Of a stretch of DNA of 11,322 nucleotides, positions 1-7,258 are shown one piece after another. Source of the stretch: Desulfuromonadaceae bacterium. GTDB lineage: Bacteria; Desulfobacterota; Desulfuromonadia; Geobacterales; Pseudopelobacteraceae. Position 1 is the first letter of the stretch. Each line of letters begins with the position of its first letter. The translations under genes and the position numbers were made by a program. The DNA is taken from positions 1 through 11,322 of the forward strand of contig JAQUCQ010000074.1 of assembly GCA_028686145.1 (NCBI GenBank), given 5' to 3'. The notes under the pieces were generated by a model. It saw only the letters and a program-made list of their open reading frames with translations. It was not told the origin of the DNA and searched no databases.

Positions 1-690
1 CTCAAAGGCAACGTCGCCGGCACTTTCATCCAAATAGCTCCCGGCAGCAATTATCCAGTCCCATTTACGAAAATATCTATAGGCAACCACTTTAGTTCTG
101 GGTTTTTTATCTCCTAACACGGCATTACGCCAGGGGTAGGTTATGAACAGCGTCTCGCCAGGTTTACTGGCCCGGGCAGCCGCACACATTTCGCGAATGA
201 AGTAGCGGCCATTTTCATCTCGTTCATCAAAGACATTTTCACCTTCACGAGCAATGTGGGCCTGAAGATCACCTCGACTGGTCATGGCATATATATAACC
301 GGTTTCGCCAACATTCGTTTTTTTAAGTACCTGGCGTGCTTCGCGTTTGGCTGACTCTAAGTCTATTCTGCCTTGGGCGTACTGTTTCTGCTCATTTGCG
401 ACAAGGTCGTATGAGAGTGACACCAATGTTGACAGTTCATTATTAAGGTTCCGAGCTTTATCCAGTTTATAGACCTGAAACTGCTGGTAGTGGGAGTTGA
501 GCAGGTCAATACAGAAAGAGGAAAGGTGTTGTAAATCATCTTTGCTGGTTTTGGTGACACCACGGTACGCCTGCTGGTTGGCAATTAAACCTATAACTGC
601 AGACACAACAAAAATGGGAATTATTACGAGCGGCAGGACCAGTACCAGAAGTTTTCCGCGAAGTTTCAGTTTGTTATGGATGAAATTCAT
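1..690 (-). CDS. Membrane-anchored Cache-domain sensor protein, N-terminal part (truncated by window edge)
   Basis: The minus-strand frame stays open from an ATG at 690-688 to base 1, giving 230 residues of a longer protein. A GGAG ribosome-binding site (complement of 695-698) sits four bases before the ATG. A basic N-terminus leads into one hydrophobic membrane segment (about residues 14-37), then a predominantly helical stretch (about 40-127) and a single Cache (sCache_2-like) domain from about 128. The signature elements are GYIYAMTSRGDL (131-142), DENGRYF (158-164), TYPW (184-187), a conserved Lys before the VAYRYF strand, and WDWIIAAGSYLDE (210-222). Such domains sense small ligands, often organic acids, outside the cytoplasm, and feed HAMP plus methyl-accepting, histidine kinase or diguanylate cyclase output domains. 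The output domain here is outside the window, so the mode of signalling cannot be stated. It is divergent from the NDH-2 gene. Confidence 0.85.
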   Translation of the reverse strand, partial: MNFIHNKLKLRGKLLVLVLPLVIIPIFVVSAVIGLIANQQAYRGVTKTSKDDLQHLSSFCIDLLNSHYQQFQVYKLDKARNLNNELSTLVSLSYDLVANEQKQYAQGRIDLESAKREARQVLKKTNVGETGYIYAMTSRGDLQAHIAREGENVFDERDENGRYFIREMCAAARASKPGETLFITYPWRNAVLGDKKPRTKVVAYRYFRKWDWIIAAGSYLDESAGDVAFE

Positions 691-957
691 TGCGCTCCGA
701 TAGAGGTGTTTATTGTATGTGCAGATATTTCTACTGCATACCTTCAATATATCACGCAGGAGGCAGTAACAAAAATAGTTAAAAGCAGTGCTTGATTTAT
801 TTTTCCTGAAAGTAGCTGCTATGTATACCAAATTGATTTATTTGAAATTTGCCTCATAGTGTATTTCGGTTTATAAGGTAAGTCGAAACTAAATGCAACT
901 GTGTCAGATTATGTGGGTTTTTATCTTGAATTGATGCATTGATAAAGGTGTTTATAT
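691..957. other. Divergent intergenic region between Cache sensor and NDH-2
   Basis: This AT-rich stretch separates two genes that point away from each other, so it must hold the promoters of both unless the sensor is transcribed from elsewhere. I see no convincing coding frame and no strong sigma-70 match. On the minus strand, TATATT-like and TACAAT-like -10 elements occur, but none has a well spaced -35. Near the NDH-2 start, TTTATC (920-925) and GATAAA (941-946) form a 6-base inverted repeat with a 15-base loop that overlaps the AAAGG of the ribosome-binding site. It could weakly mask translation initiation, but short AT-rich repeats like this arise easily by chance. Confidence 0.5.
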
Positions 958-2220
958 ATGCCCAAAAAACGAGTCGTCATAGCTGGTATGGGGTTTGGTG
1001 GATTGCGGGCCGCGAAAGCTCTGGCTGGAGACGATTTCGAACTGATAATGATTGACCGTAACAATTATCATCTCTTTCAGCCGCTTCTGTATCAAGTGGC
1101 AACCGCTGGCCTTGAACAGGAAGCAATAGCCTATCCTCTGCGAGCACTGGTGCGCCGCTGGCGGGGTGCTTCGTTTCTGCTCGCTGAAATTACCGGAATC
1201 GACCTTGCCGGAAAATGTGTCCTGACCAATTCAGGTACAGTTCCGTATGATTATCTGGTTATTGCCGCTGGCAGTCACACCAATTTTTTTGGTATTAAAA
1301 GCGTTGCAGAACATTCTTTTGATCTCAAGCGTCTTGATCAGGCCGAAGATTTACGTAACCATATCCTGTTGTTATTTGAACAGGCTTCTCGGGAATCTGA
1401 CCCCGGGCGCAGATCGGCATTGCTGACGTTTGTAATAGTCGGCGGCGGTCCGACGGGGGTTGAGTTTGCCGGAGCATTGAGAGAGTTGATAGTTCATGTG
1501 CTTTCGCAGGACCATCCCGATATTGCTGCCTCAGAGACCAGAGTGCTTCTGGTTGAGGCCGCTAATTCGTTGTTGAGTGCAATGCCGAAGGATCTCCAGC
1601 AGTATGCATGCCGAAAATTGCGCGTCATGGGAGTTGAAGTCCTGCTGGAGAACCGGGTTGTCGGTGCAACTGCCGAATCGGTTGAATTGTTTGGCGGGAC
1701 TGTAATTGCATCCCATACCTTAGTCTGGTCGGCCGGGGTGGCTGCCGCAAATGTGGCGGAATTTCTTTCTGGTGTTGAGCGTGGTGCCGGCGGGAGGGTT
1801 GCCGTTCAGGCTGATCTGAGTCTCAAAGCGTACCCGGAGGTATATGTCGTCGGTGATATGGCATACTTCCTTGAAAAAGGGGTGCCGTTGCCGATGATGG
1901 CACCGGTTGCGAGCCAGCAAGGTAATTATGTTGCCAGGAATATTCTTGCGCGTGAGCAGGGCACAACTATCCACCCGTTTCATTATTTTGACAAAGGTTC
2001 AATGGCGACTATTGGCAGGAGTTCAGCTGTTGCTGTCACTGCGGGGTTCAGATTTCGCGGCTATAGTGCCTGGCTGGCTTGGTTGCTACTGCATCTGTAT
2101 TATTTGATTGGGTTCCGGAACCGATTGGTCGTCATGATGAACTGGACATATGCATATTTGTTTCAGGAGCGCCAGGTTAGGCTAATTACAGCAAAAAAAC
2201 GTCGGGCCGATTCCCTGTAG
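958..2220 (+). CDS. ndh: Type II NADH dehydrogenase (NDH-2), FAD-dependent NADH:quinone oxidoreductase
   Basis: The 420-residue protein has the two-dinucleotide-binding-domain layout of NDH-2, which oxidises NADH and reduces membrane quinone without pumping protons. The FAD Rossmann motif GMGFGG is at residues 10-15. The second, NAD(H)-binding motif VGGGPTGVE starts at about 161. The late FAD motif VYVVGDMA has its key Asp at 300, followed by MAPVASQQGNY, which matches the quinone-site AxQQG element of the family. The C-terminal 60 or so residues are hydrophobic and aromatic (around WLAWLLLHLYYLIGF), then basic, as expected for the amphipathic membrane anchor. Length is normal. The ATG at 958 is preceded by AAAGGTG (944-950) at seven bases, so the start is well supported. 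It seems monocistronic: 147 bases separate it from the next gene. A related sulfide:quinone reductase-type enzyme is possible, but the motifs fit NDH-2 better. Confidence 0.9.
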   Translation: MPKKRVVIAGMGFGGLRAAKALAGDDFELIMIDRNNYHLFQPLLYQVATAGLEQEAIAYPLRALVRRWRGASFLLAEITGIDLAGKCVLTNSGTVPYDYLVIAAGSHTNFFGIKSVAEHSFDLKRLDQAEDLRNHILLLFEQASRESDPGRRSALLTFVIVGGGPTGVEFAGALRELIVHVLSQDHPDIAASETRVLLVEAANSLLSAMPKDLQQYACRKLRVMGVEVLLENRVVGATAESVELFGGTVIASHTLVWSAGVAAANVAEFLSGVERGAGGRVAVQADLSLKAYPEVYVVGDMAYFLEKGVPLPMMAPVASQQGNYVARNILAREQGTTIHPFHYFDKGSMATIGRSSAVAVTAGFRFRGYSAWLAWLLLHLYYLIGFRNRLVVMMNWTYAYLFQERQVRLITAKKRRADSL

Positions 2221-2262
2221 AATATGGCAGGTAGTCACCAAAAGAGCTATTCTTTGTTCATC

Positions 2263-2292
2263 TTGACTTTTATCGTTTAAATCTCGTATTGT
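2263..2292 (+). promoter_or_regulatory. Candidate sigma-70 promoter for the glycosyltransferase gene
   Basis: TTGACT (2263-2268, five of six matches to the -35 consensus) and TATTGT (2287-2292, four of six) are separated by 18 bases. They lie about 75 bases upstream of the TTG start in an otherwise featureless gap. No strong rho-independent terminator is visible after the NDH-2 gene; the nearest is a weak AAAGA/TCTTT inverted repeat around 2241-2255. Read-through from NDH-2 therefore remains possible. Confidence 0.35.
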
Positions 2293-2358
2293 TACCCGAA
2301 CCCATTAAAATATGCGATGTAATGAGCTTTGTTTCGTTACGCTTTATGAACGCCATAT

Positions 2359-2362
2359 GGAG
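2359..2362 (+). promoter_or_regulatory. Ribosome-binding site that sets the TTG start
   Basis: GGAG ends five bases before the TTG at 2368. The ATGs at 2346 and 2357 are in other frames, so this site and the immediate start of the GT2 fold (FVVIPTYNE) support TTG as the true initiation codon. Confidence 0.65.
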
Positions 2363-2367
2363 AAATA

Positions 2368-3108
2368 TTGAAGGCATTTGTCGTAATACCAACCTATAAC
2401 GAAATAGATAATGTCAAATCTTTGACTGATGCCGTGCTCGTACAGCATCCTGACCTCCAGATTCTGTTTGTCGATGATAATTCCCCTGATGGTACCGGCT
2501 CTCTTATTGATGAGCTTGTTAAGCAAAATGACCGAGTTCATGTACTGCATCGCTCGGGAAAACTGGGTTTGGGCTCTGCGTATCGCGAAGGGTTCAAAGC
2601 TGCTCTTGCGATGGGTGCAGATTATTTACTGGAGATGGACGCAGATTTTTCCCATGATCCCCAAAAATTGCCTTTTTTCCTCTCGGCTATCGAGGCAAGC
2701 GATCTGGTGATCGGATCACGATATCTTCATGGAGTCAGTGTTGTCAACTGGCCGATCAGGCGTTTGATCTTAAGCTATTTTGCGAGTGTCTACACACGGT
2801 GGATTACTGGATTGGCGGTACGTGACTGCACAAGCGGTTTTAAATGTTTCCGTCGTTCTACTATTGAAGCAATTGATCTGTCACGCGTAACTTCGGATGG
2901 GTATTCGTTCCAGATTGAAATGAATTATCGCTGCATGGAAAAAGGGTTTCGAATCACTGAAATACCGATTATTTTTATTGACCGCCATTCAGGCACTTCA
3001 AAGATGTCAGGCGCAATCGTGCGGGAAGCGGTGATGATTGTCTGGAAGCTTCGTTTGAATAGTATTTTTTCGCGACTATTGGGGAAACATCATTATGGCC
3101 TGGCATGA
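2368..3108 (+). CDS. Polyprenol-phosphate hexosyltransferase, DPM1-like GT2 family
   Basis: The 246-residue protein is a GT-A fold family 2 glycosyltransferase of the dolichyl-phosphate mannose synthase type. Such enzymes move a sugar from GDP- or UDP-sugar to a lipid phosphate on the cytoplasmic face of the membrane. The nucleotide-binding start VIPTYNE is at residues 6-12 and VDDNSPDGT is at 35-43. LGLGSAYREG and the metal-binding DAD (91-93, within EMDADFSHDP) follow. IGSRY and CTSGFKCFRR represent the acceptor-side motifs of DPM1 relatives. No C-terminal GtrA-like or other membrane domain is present, so it is the short, peripheral form. The start is TTG. Its end overlaps the next small gene by 14 bases, suggesting translational coupling. 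The exact sugar and acceptor cannot be told from sequence. Confidence 0.88.
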   Translation: MKAFVVIPTYNEIDNVKSLTDAVLVQHPDLQILFVDDNSPDGTGSLIDELVKQNDRVHVLHRSGKLGLGSAYREGFKAALAMGADYLLEMDADFSHDPQKLPFFLSAIEASDLVIGSRYLHGVSVVNWPIRRLILSYFASVYTRWITGLAVRDCTSGFKCFRRSTIEAIDLSRVTSDGYSFQIEMNYRCMEKGFRITEIPIIFIDRHSGTSKMSGAIVREAVMIVWKLRLNSIFSRLLGKHHYGLA

Positions 3109-3283
3109 CATCTGGTCAGTTGTACTAATAATTGGTCTTATCGGATGGTTATTCTCGAGCATTATGTTGATGCTGAAGGCCTTTCCCCAAAAAAATATTT
3201 TTGTTGTTTCCAGCGGGATCAGGTGGGGAGTGGCGGTAGTAATTTCGTTCTTTGTATGGATTATCGGTATGCTCAATGCTTGA
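3095..3283 (+). CDS. Small hypothetical protein with two predicted membrane segments
   Basis: A 62-residue frame begins with ATG inside the 3' end of the glycosyltransferase gene (14-base overlap), preceded by GGGG (3081-3084) at ten bases. It has two hydrophobic segments, about residues 6-28 and 37-60, joined by a short polar KAFPQKN loop, so it should be a hairpin inner-membrane protein. I do not recognise a family. Overlap with the upstream gene, a plausible ribosome-binding site and a clean two-helix pattern argue that it is real. By analogy with GtrA or small GT2 partner proteins it could dock the soluble glycosyltransferase to the membrane, but this is speculation. Confidence 0.65.
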   Translation: MAWHDIWSVVLIIGLIGWLFSSIMLMLKAFPQKNIFVVSSGIRWGVAVVISFFVWIIGMLNA

Positions 3284-3307
3284 TTTATATTCAGTATTTA
3301 ATATGAA
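3280..3307 (+). promoter_or_regulatory. Candidate promoter upstream of the secretion operon
   Basis: TTGATT (3280-3285) and TATGAA (3302-3307) are separated by 16 bases; each matches four of six consensus positions. The -10 abuts a 14-base palindrome, which would overlap the predicted transcription start region. This is a weak call made by eye. Confidence 0.25.
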
Positions 3308-3320
3308 TGGTCGAGACCAT
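3307..3320. promoter_or_regulatory. 14-base palindrome, possible operator
   Basis: ATGGTC-GA-GACCAT has perfect 6-base arms around a two-base centre. The short centre makes it unsuitable as an RNA hairpin loop but suitable as a dimeric protein-binding site. It lies between the small membrane-protein gene and the first gene of the secretion operon. A second small palindrome, CCACT-C-AGTGG (3327-3337), follows seven bases later. Confidence 0.35.
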
Positions 3321-3344
3321 AGGCTGCCACTCAGTGGTTTGTCT

Positions 3345-3372
3345 TTTACTATTATGCCGTCGGTGGTATAAA
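3345..3372 (+). promoter_or_regulatory. Alternative promoter immediately before the operon's first ATG
   Basis: TTTACT (3345-3350, four of six) and TATAAA (3367-3372, five of six) are 16 bases apart. A start seven or eight bases downstream would fall on or next to the ATG at 3380, giving a leaderless transcript. That would fit the absence of a good ribosome-binding site; the only candidate, GGTGG at 3362-3366, is 13 bases away. Confidence 0.25.
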
Positions 3373-3379
3373 TTTAATT

Positions 3380-4588
3380 ATGGCGCTTTATTCCTGTAAA
3401 CTTGGTGCTTCAGACGGCAAAATCATCTTCAGGGATATTGAAGCTGCAGATGGCGCTGATTTGCGTAAAAACCTCGAAGATCAGGGTTTTTTTGTATTTG
3501 AAGTAAAAAAGAAGCTGTTTCAGTTTCTGTTCGATAAGGGCCTCACACGCAGAAAGGTTGATAACCGGGCTCTTCTGACATTTAATCAGGAAATGCTCGT
3601 GCTGATAAAAGCGGGTATGCCGATCATGCAGGTTCTTGATGCAATAATGGAACGCCATGATTCCGGTGCATTGTATGAAATTCTGGTTCAGGTGCGCGAT
3701 GATGTAAAGGCGGGTGCTGCATTATCGGTTGCCATGGGAAAGCACGGTCGGGCTTTCCCCCATCTCTATGTTGCCTCTATTCGCGCCGGAGAACGGACCG
3801 GCGATCTTCCGCAAACCATACGCCGCTATATCGAATATTTAAAGAGAGCAGGCACGCTTCGGAAAAAAATCGTCTCGTCTCTCTTCTATCCTTCTATTCT
3901 TGTTGTTGTTGCCTTTTTAGCGATTACGCTACTGCTGGTCTATGTCGTTCCAACCTTTAGCCAGGTATACACTGATTCGGGGTCGCAACTTCCCGCCCTG
4001 ACCAGGCTATTGATTGCTGTTACATCGTTCCTCAGGCATTACTTCATTTTCGGGATAGTTATCATCATCGGATTGCTGGGCGTATTTAAATCGTGGAAAA
4101 GCAGTGAAGCGGGGCGATATGCGTTCGATCGTTTCAAGTTGACAGTACCGGTTGCCGGAGATGTTTTTACCAAGTATTCCGTGGCTGGTTTCACGCGTAC
4201 TCTGGCAACTGTTCTGGGCAGCGGTATTCCTATCATTGAAGCATTGCGCATGTCTATTGGGACATTGAATAATGTGTTTATGGAAAAGCGTCTGTTCGAG
4301 GCGGTTCGTTTTGTTGAAGAAGGGGGCCTGCTTTCGGTTGCGCTTGAACGCATTCATTTTATGCCGCCATTGGCACTGCGCATGCTGGGCGTGGGCGAAA
4401 CTACCGGGGCTCTTGAAGATATGCTGATTGATATCTCCAATTATCTGGAAGATGAACTTGAAGAACGGATGCATCTGTTGACTACCTTCATAGAGCCAGC
4501 CATCATGCTGATTATGGGGGTCGTTATCGGTGTGATTATTATTGCGATGTACCTTCCTATATTTAAACTTGGCGGCACGATAGGATAG
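3380..4588 (+). CDS. gspF: Type II secretion / type IV pilus inner-membrane platform protein, GspF/PilC family
   Basis: The 402-residue protein has the family layout. A short N-terminal beta region of the form YxCKLGASDGK...RDIEA comes first. A cytoplasmic T2SSF domain spans about residues 66-190 (FNQEMLVLIKAGMP, RAGERTGDLP), membrane helices lie at about 169-191 and 219-236, a second T2SSF domain spans about 268-390 (FTRTLATVLGSGIP, LGVGETTGALEDML), and a last helix is at about 373-393. It should be the platform that couples the ATPase to pseudopilin assembly. The two repeats carry the usual GExTG signatures. Length is normal. The ATG start fits the family N-terminus although no good ribosome-binding site precedes it. 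It is the first gene of the operon; the ATPase gene starts one base after its stop, so translation is probably coupled. MshG or PulF would be equivalent names. Confidence 0.92.
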   Translation: MALYSCKLGASDGKIIFRDIEAADGADLRKNLEDQGFFVFEVKKKLFQFLFDKGLTRRKVDNRALLTFNQEMLVLIKAGMPIMQVLDAIMERHDSGALYEILVQVRDDVKAGAALSVAMGKHGRAFPHLYVASIRAGERTGDLPQTIRRYIEYLKRAGTLRKKIVSSLFYPSILVVVAFLAITLLLVYVVPTFSQVYTDSGSQLPALTRLLIAVTSFLRHYFIFGIVIIIGLLGVFKSWKSSEAGRYAFDRFKLTVPVAGDVFTKYSVAGFTRTLATVLGSGIPIIEALRMSIGTLNNVFMEKRLFEAVRFVEEGGLLSVALERIHFMPPLALRMLGVGETTGALEDMLIDISNYLEDELEERMHLLTTFIEPAIMLIMGVVIGVIIIAMYLPIFKLGGTIG

Positions 4589-4589
4589 G

Positions 4590-6314
4590 GTGGCGATGCA
4601 AACCTTTAAAAGAAAAAAAATCGGCATGATTCTGATGGAACGGGGAAAACTTGATCCCGATCAATTGCCGGTGATTATTGAAAAGCTGGCAACAACCAGT
4701 CGGCGTTTTGGCGAAATTGCCGTTCACGAAGGATTTGTTACGGAAGAAGATCTTGCCCAGGCGTTAGCGGAACAGTTCCGCCTTGAATACATAGATCTGC
4801 GCAATTTCAAGATGGACCCGGAACTGCTCAATCAATTGCCACCGGATGCAATATACCGGTTTCATTTTGTACCGCTGGAAATACAGCCCCATGTTATCGT
4901 TGTCGCCGTGGCTGATCCGACAGATGTTGTCAAGCTGGATGAGCTTGAGCTGCTGCTTGATCGTCAGGTTCAGATCCGCATCGCTTCCTACACAGCAATT
5001 GCTGTGGTAACCAAGGCCGGCGAAGGAACGCGTCGGGTGCTGCGTGAAGTTTCCGAAGATTTTATGCTCCAGTTGGTGAAGGAAACTGATCGGGGCGAAG
5101 AAGTATTGTCCGTTGAAACGCTGTCCGATGATATCAGCCCGATCATCAAGCTTATTAATACGACCATCCTGGACGCTTTAAGCCGCAGAGCGAGTGATAT
5201 CCATATTGAAACCGGTCTTGACGGGGTTGATATCAAATATCGAATTGATGGTGTACTGTATAAAGCGAACGAGACGATTGATCTTCACTTTCAGGCTCCG
5301 ATCATATCTCGGCTGAAAGTAATGAGTGAGCTGGATATTTCCGAGCGGCGTGTCCCACAGGATGGCCGCTTTAAAATCCGCTTTGGAGAAAAATCGATCG
5401 ATTTCCGTGTTTCGATCATGCCAAGCTCTATGGGTGAAGACGCCGTCATTCGTATTCTCGATAAGGAAAGCATTGCCAGCGATTTAAAGGGGTTGACCCT
5501 GGAAAATTTGGGTATCAGCGAGCGCGAGATTAAGCGTTTGCGAAGAAAAATACGGGAGCCTTACGGCATGGTGCTGGTGACCGGCCCGACCGGTTCCGGC
5601 AAAACAACAACACTTTACGCTGCTTTGACCGAGATTCATACCGGAGAGGATAAGATCATCACGATTGAAGATCCGGTTGAATACATGTTGCGCGGTGTGC
5701 TCCAGATTCCGGTTAATGAGAAAAAAGGTCTGACTTTTGCCAAAGGGTTGCGTTCAATCCTCCGTCATGACCCTGACAAGATCATGATTGGGGAAATACG
5801 GGATTCGGAGACCGCCCAAATTGCAGTCCAGTCTGCCTTAACCGGCCACCTGGTGTTCACGACGGTGCATGCCAACAATGTTTTTGACGTTATTGGGCGT
5901 TTCATCCACATGGGTATTGACCCTTACAATTTTGTGTCATGCCTTAACTGTGTCCTGGCTCAACGTCTGGTGAGAAAAGTCTGCAGCGCCTGTCGCCGTC
6001 CGGTACAATACAGTGATGAGCAGTTGATTGACGGCGGTGTCGATCCGGAACGTTTCCGGGGCAAGATGCTGTATGAAGCACATGGCTGTGACGAGTGTCA
6101 CGGCACCGGCTATCGCGGTCGTGTCGCCATTGTGGAACTTCTGGAGTTGGATGACAAAATTCGTGATCTTATCATTGCCAAGGTTCCCGCGACTCAATTG
6201 AAAAATGCTGCCCGTGATGCCGGCGTCATGTTTTTGAGAGATTCTGCAGAAGAGAAACTGGCTGCAGGTGTAACAACACTTAAGGAGATAAACCGCGTCA
6301 CGTTTGTTGAGTGA
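4590..6314 (+). CDS. gspE: Secretion/pilus assembly ATPase, GspE/MshE family with MshEN-type N-terminus
   Basis: The 574-residue protein is the hexameric motor ATPase, which should power pseudopilus assembly from the cytoplasmic face. The N-terminus matches the MshEN architecture of two 24-residue motifs (residues 10-33 and 39-62) with a 5-residue spacer. The second copy is canonical (RFG...G48...L55...L59..Q62). The first is degenerate, with Lys for Arg and Leu for the final Gln. The RecA-like core has Walker A GPTGSGKT at 332-339, an Asp box with Glu360-Asp361, Walker B around IGEIRD (Glu402), and the His box within GHLVFTTVHAN. A Cys4 zinc motif follows (Cys465, Cys468, Cys500, Cys503), which is typical of GspE/PilB and absent from PilT. 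The GTG at 4590 is used for numbering; the ATG at 4596 is at least as likely, because AGGA (4582-4585) is better spaced from it. Equivalent names are PulE and MshE. Confidence 0.93.
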   Translation: MAMQTFKRKKIGMILMERGKLDPDQLPVIIEKLATTSRRFGEIAVHEGFVTEEDLAQALAEQFRLEYIDLRNFKMDPELLNQLPPDAIYRFHFVPLEIQPHVIVVAVADPTDVVKLDELELLLDRQVQIRIASYTAIAVVTKAGEGTRRVLREVSEDFMLQLVKETDRGEEVLSVETLSDDISPIIKLINTTILDALSRRASDIHIETGLDGVDIKYRIDGVLYKANETIDLHFQAPIISRLKVMSELDISERRVPQDGRFKIRFGEKSIDFRVSIMPSSMGEDAVIRILDKESIASDLKGLTLENLGISEREIKRLRRKIREPYGMVLVTGPTGSGKTTTLYAALTEIHTGEDKIITIEDPVEYMLRGVLQIPVNEKKGLTFAKGLRSILRHDPDKIMIGEIRDSETAQIAVQSALTGHLVFTTVHANNVFDVIGRFIHMGIDPYNFVSCLNCVLAQRLVRKVCSACRRPVQYSDEQLIDGGVDPERFRGKMLYEAHGCDECHGTGYRGRVAIVELLELDDKIRDLIIAKVPATQLKNAARDAGVMFLRDSAEEKLAAGVTTLKEINRVTFVE

Positions 6315-6321
6315 CCGGGAC

Positions 6322-6325
6322 AGGA
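6322..6325 (+). promoter_or_regulatory. Ribosome-binding site that favours the ATG at 6332
   Basis: AGGA lies six bases before the ATG at 6332. The GTG at 6311, which would extend the same frame by seven codons and overlap the ATPase gene by four bases, has no comparable site upstream. Confidence 0.6.
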
Positions 6326-6331
6326 TGCGCC

Positions 6332-7258
6332 ATGCTGTTTGCCAGTAACCTGATCGGAGTCGAAATAAGTCCTTACGGGGTCGTGTGCGCCTTGACCGGC
6401 GGCACTACTGCTTCGCCTCGTGTGGAACGGGTGTCTCATGCCGCATTTTCTCCGCAGACTCTTCAGGTTTCGCTCCGGGAACAGAATGTTCTAGATCCCG
6501 AGTCATTCGTTGCAGGTTTAAAATCGGCCTACAATCTGTTGCTCTGTAAATCACAAAGGGTTGCCGTTTCGCTGCCCGATGCGGCGTGCAGAATTATGTT
6601 ACTTGATCTTGAAGGACGCTTCAAAAGCCGCGCTGAAGCATTGGACCTGATCCGCTGGAAACTGAAGAAAAGTATGCCGCTTGACAGTGCCGATACCCAT
6701 CTTGATTATCAAAAGTTGTCGATTCGTGAAAATGGTGACCTCCTGCTTTTGGTGGCAATTACATCGCGTTCGGTTATCTCGCAATATGAAGATCTGATTG
6801 CACAGGCAGGGCTTTCTCCTGCCCGCATTGATTGTAATACATTCAATATATACCGCCTTTTTGAACGGCGCCTGTCGCTCCAGGATGACTATATCCTGAT
6901 ATCATTTTATGACAGTACCCTGTCAATAATGGTTTTTGTCCAGGGAGTTCCCGAGTTTATACGCAGTAAATATCTATTCGGTACGTTGGCGACGGACAGC
7001 CGGGTTTATATGGAAATAAACAGTTCCCTGTTGGTGTATAAGGAACGGTTCCCTGAATGGTCTGCTCAGGCCGTTTTCTGTGTAGCGTCACCTGATGTTG
7101 CTCAAAGCTTTCTAGAAATGGTTGCTGAAGCAACTGATTCTACGCCGGTTCTGCTTGAGGCGAAGGGTGCGGTAATGCCCGGTAATTCAGCGCCGGGTGA
7201 CCAGGCGCGGCTATTTCCCTGCACTGCCGCCATCGGTGCGGCTTTGAGGAGTTCCTGA
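6332..7258 (+). CDS. pilM: PilM/MshI-like actin-fold assembly protein
   Basis: The 308-residue cytoplasmic protein has the plan of PilM/MshI and the cytoplasmic half of GspL. It starts with an actin-like strand-turn IGVEISPYGV (residues 8-17). VAVSLPDAACRIMLLDLEG (78-94) and RWKLKKSMPLDSADTHLDYQ (109-127) follow; these match the PilM LP-x-LL and RWE-x-E-x-LP-x-DYQ blocks. A second subdomain holds AGLSPARIDCNTFNIYRLF and a strand ending GVPEFIRS. The usual DIG phosphate-loop triad of PilM is replaced here by SFYDSTLS (191-198), so nucleotide binding may be lost or altered, as in MshI/GspL-type members. It should ring the ATPase side of the inner membrane and bind the N-terminus of the next protein. 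The ATG at 6332 is preferred over an in-frame GTG at 6311 on ribosome-binding-site grounds. It overlaps the PilN-like gene by one base (TGATG). Confidence 0.78.
   Translation: MLFASNLIGVEISPYGVVCALTGGTTASPRVERVSHAAFSPQTLQVSLREQNVLDPESFVAGLKSAYNLLLCKSQRVAVSLPDAACRIMLLDLEGRFKSRAEALDLIRWKLKKSMPLDSADTHLDYQKLSIRENGDLLLLVAITSRSVISQYEDLIAQAGLSPARIDCNTFNIYRLFERRLSLQDDYILISFYDSTLSIMVFVQGVPEFIRSKYLFGTLATDSRVYMEINSSLLVYKERFPEWSAQAVFCVASPDVAQSFLEMVAEATDSTPVLLEAKGAVMPGNSAPGDQARLFPCTAAIGAALRSS

Noticed and set aside
363..703. Short frames on both strands within the first 700 bases
   Set aside because: The uninterrupted minus-strand Cache sensor frame (690 down to 1) explains this region, with a membrane segment, Cache motifs and a ribosome-binding site.
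2238..2256. AAAGA/TCTTT inverted repeat as a terminator after the NDH-2 gene
   Set aside because: The stem is only five AT-rich pairs with no GC clamp and no following U-run, too weak for a rho-independent terminator.
2429..2710. 93-codon plus-strand frame inside the glycosyltransferase gene
   Set aside because: It is an out-of-frame overlap with conserved GT2 motifs (DAD and surrounding residues) and its translation lacks protein-like features.
4007..4627. 206-codon open frame on the minus strand over the GspF-like gene
   Set aside because: The composition is rich in His, Asn and Gln, as expected from reverse-reading the sense codons. It shows no domain and covers conserved GspF sequence.
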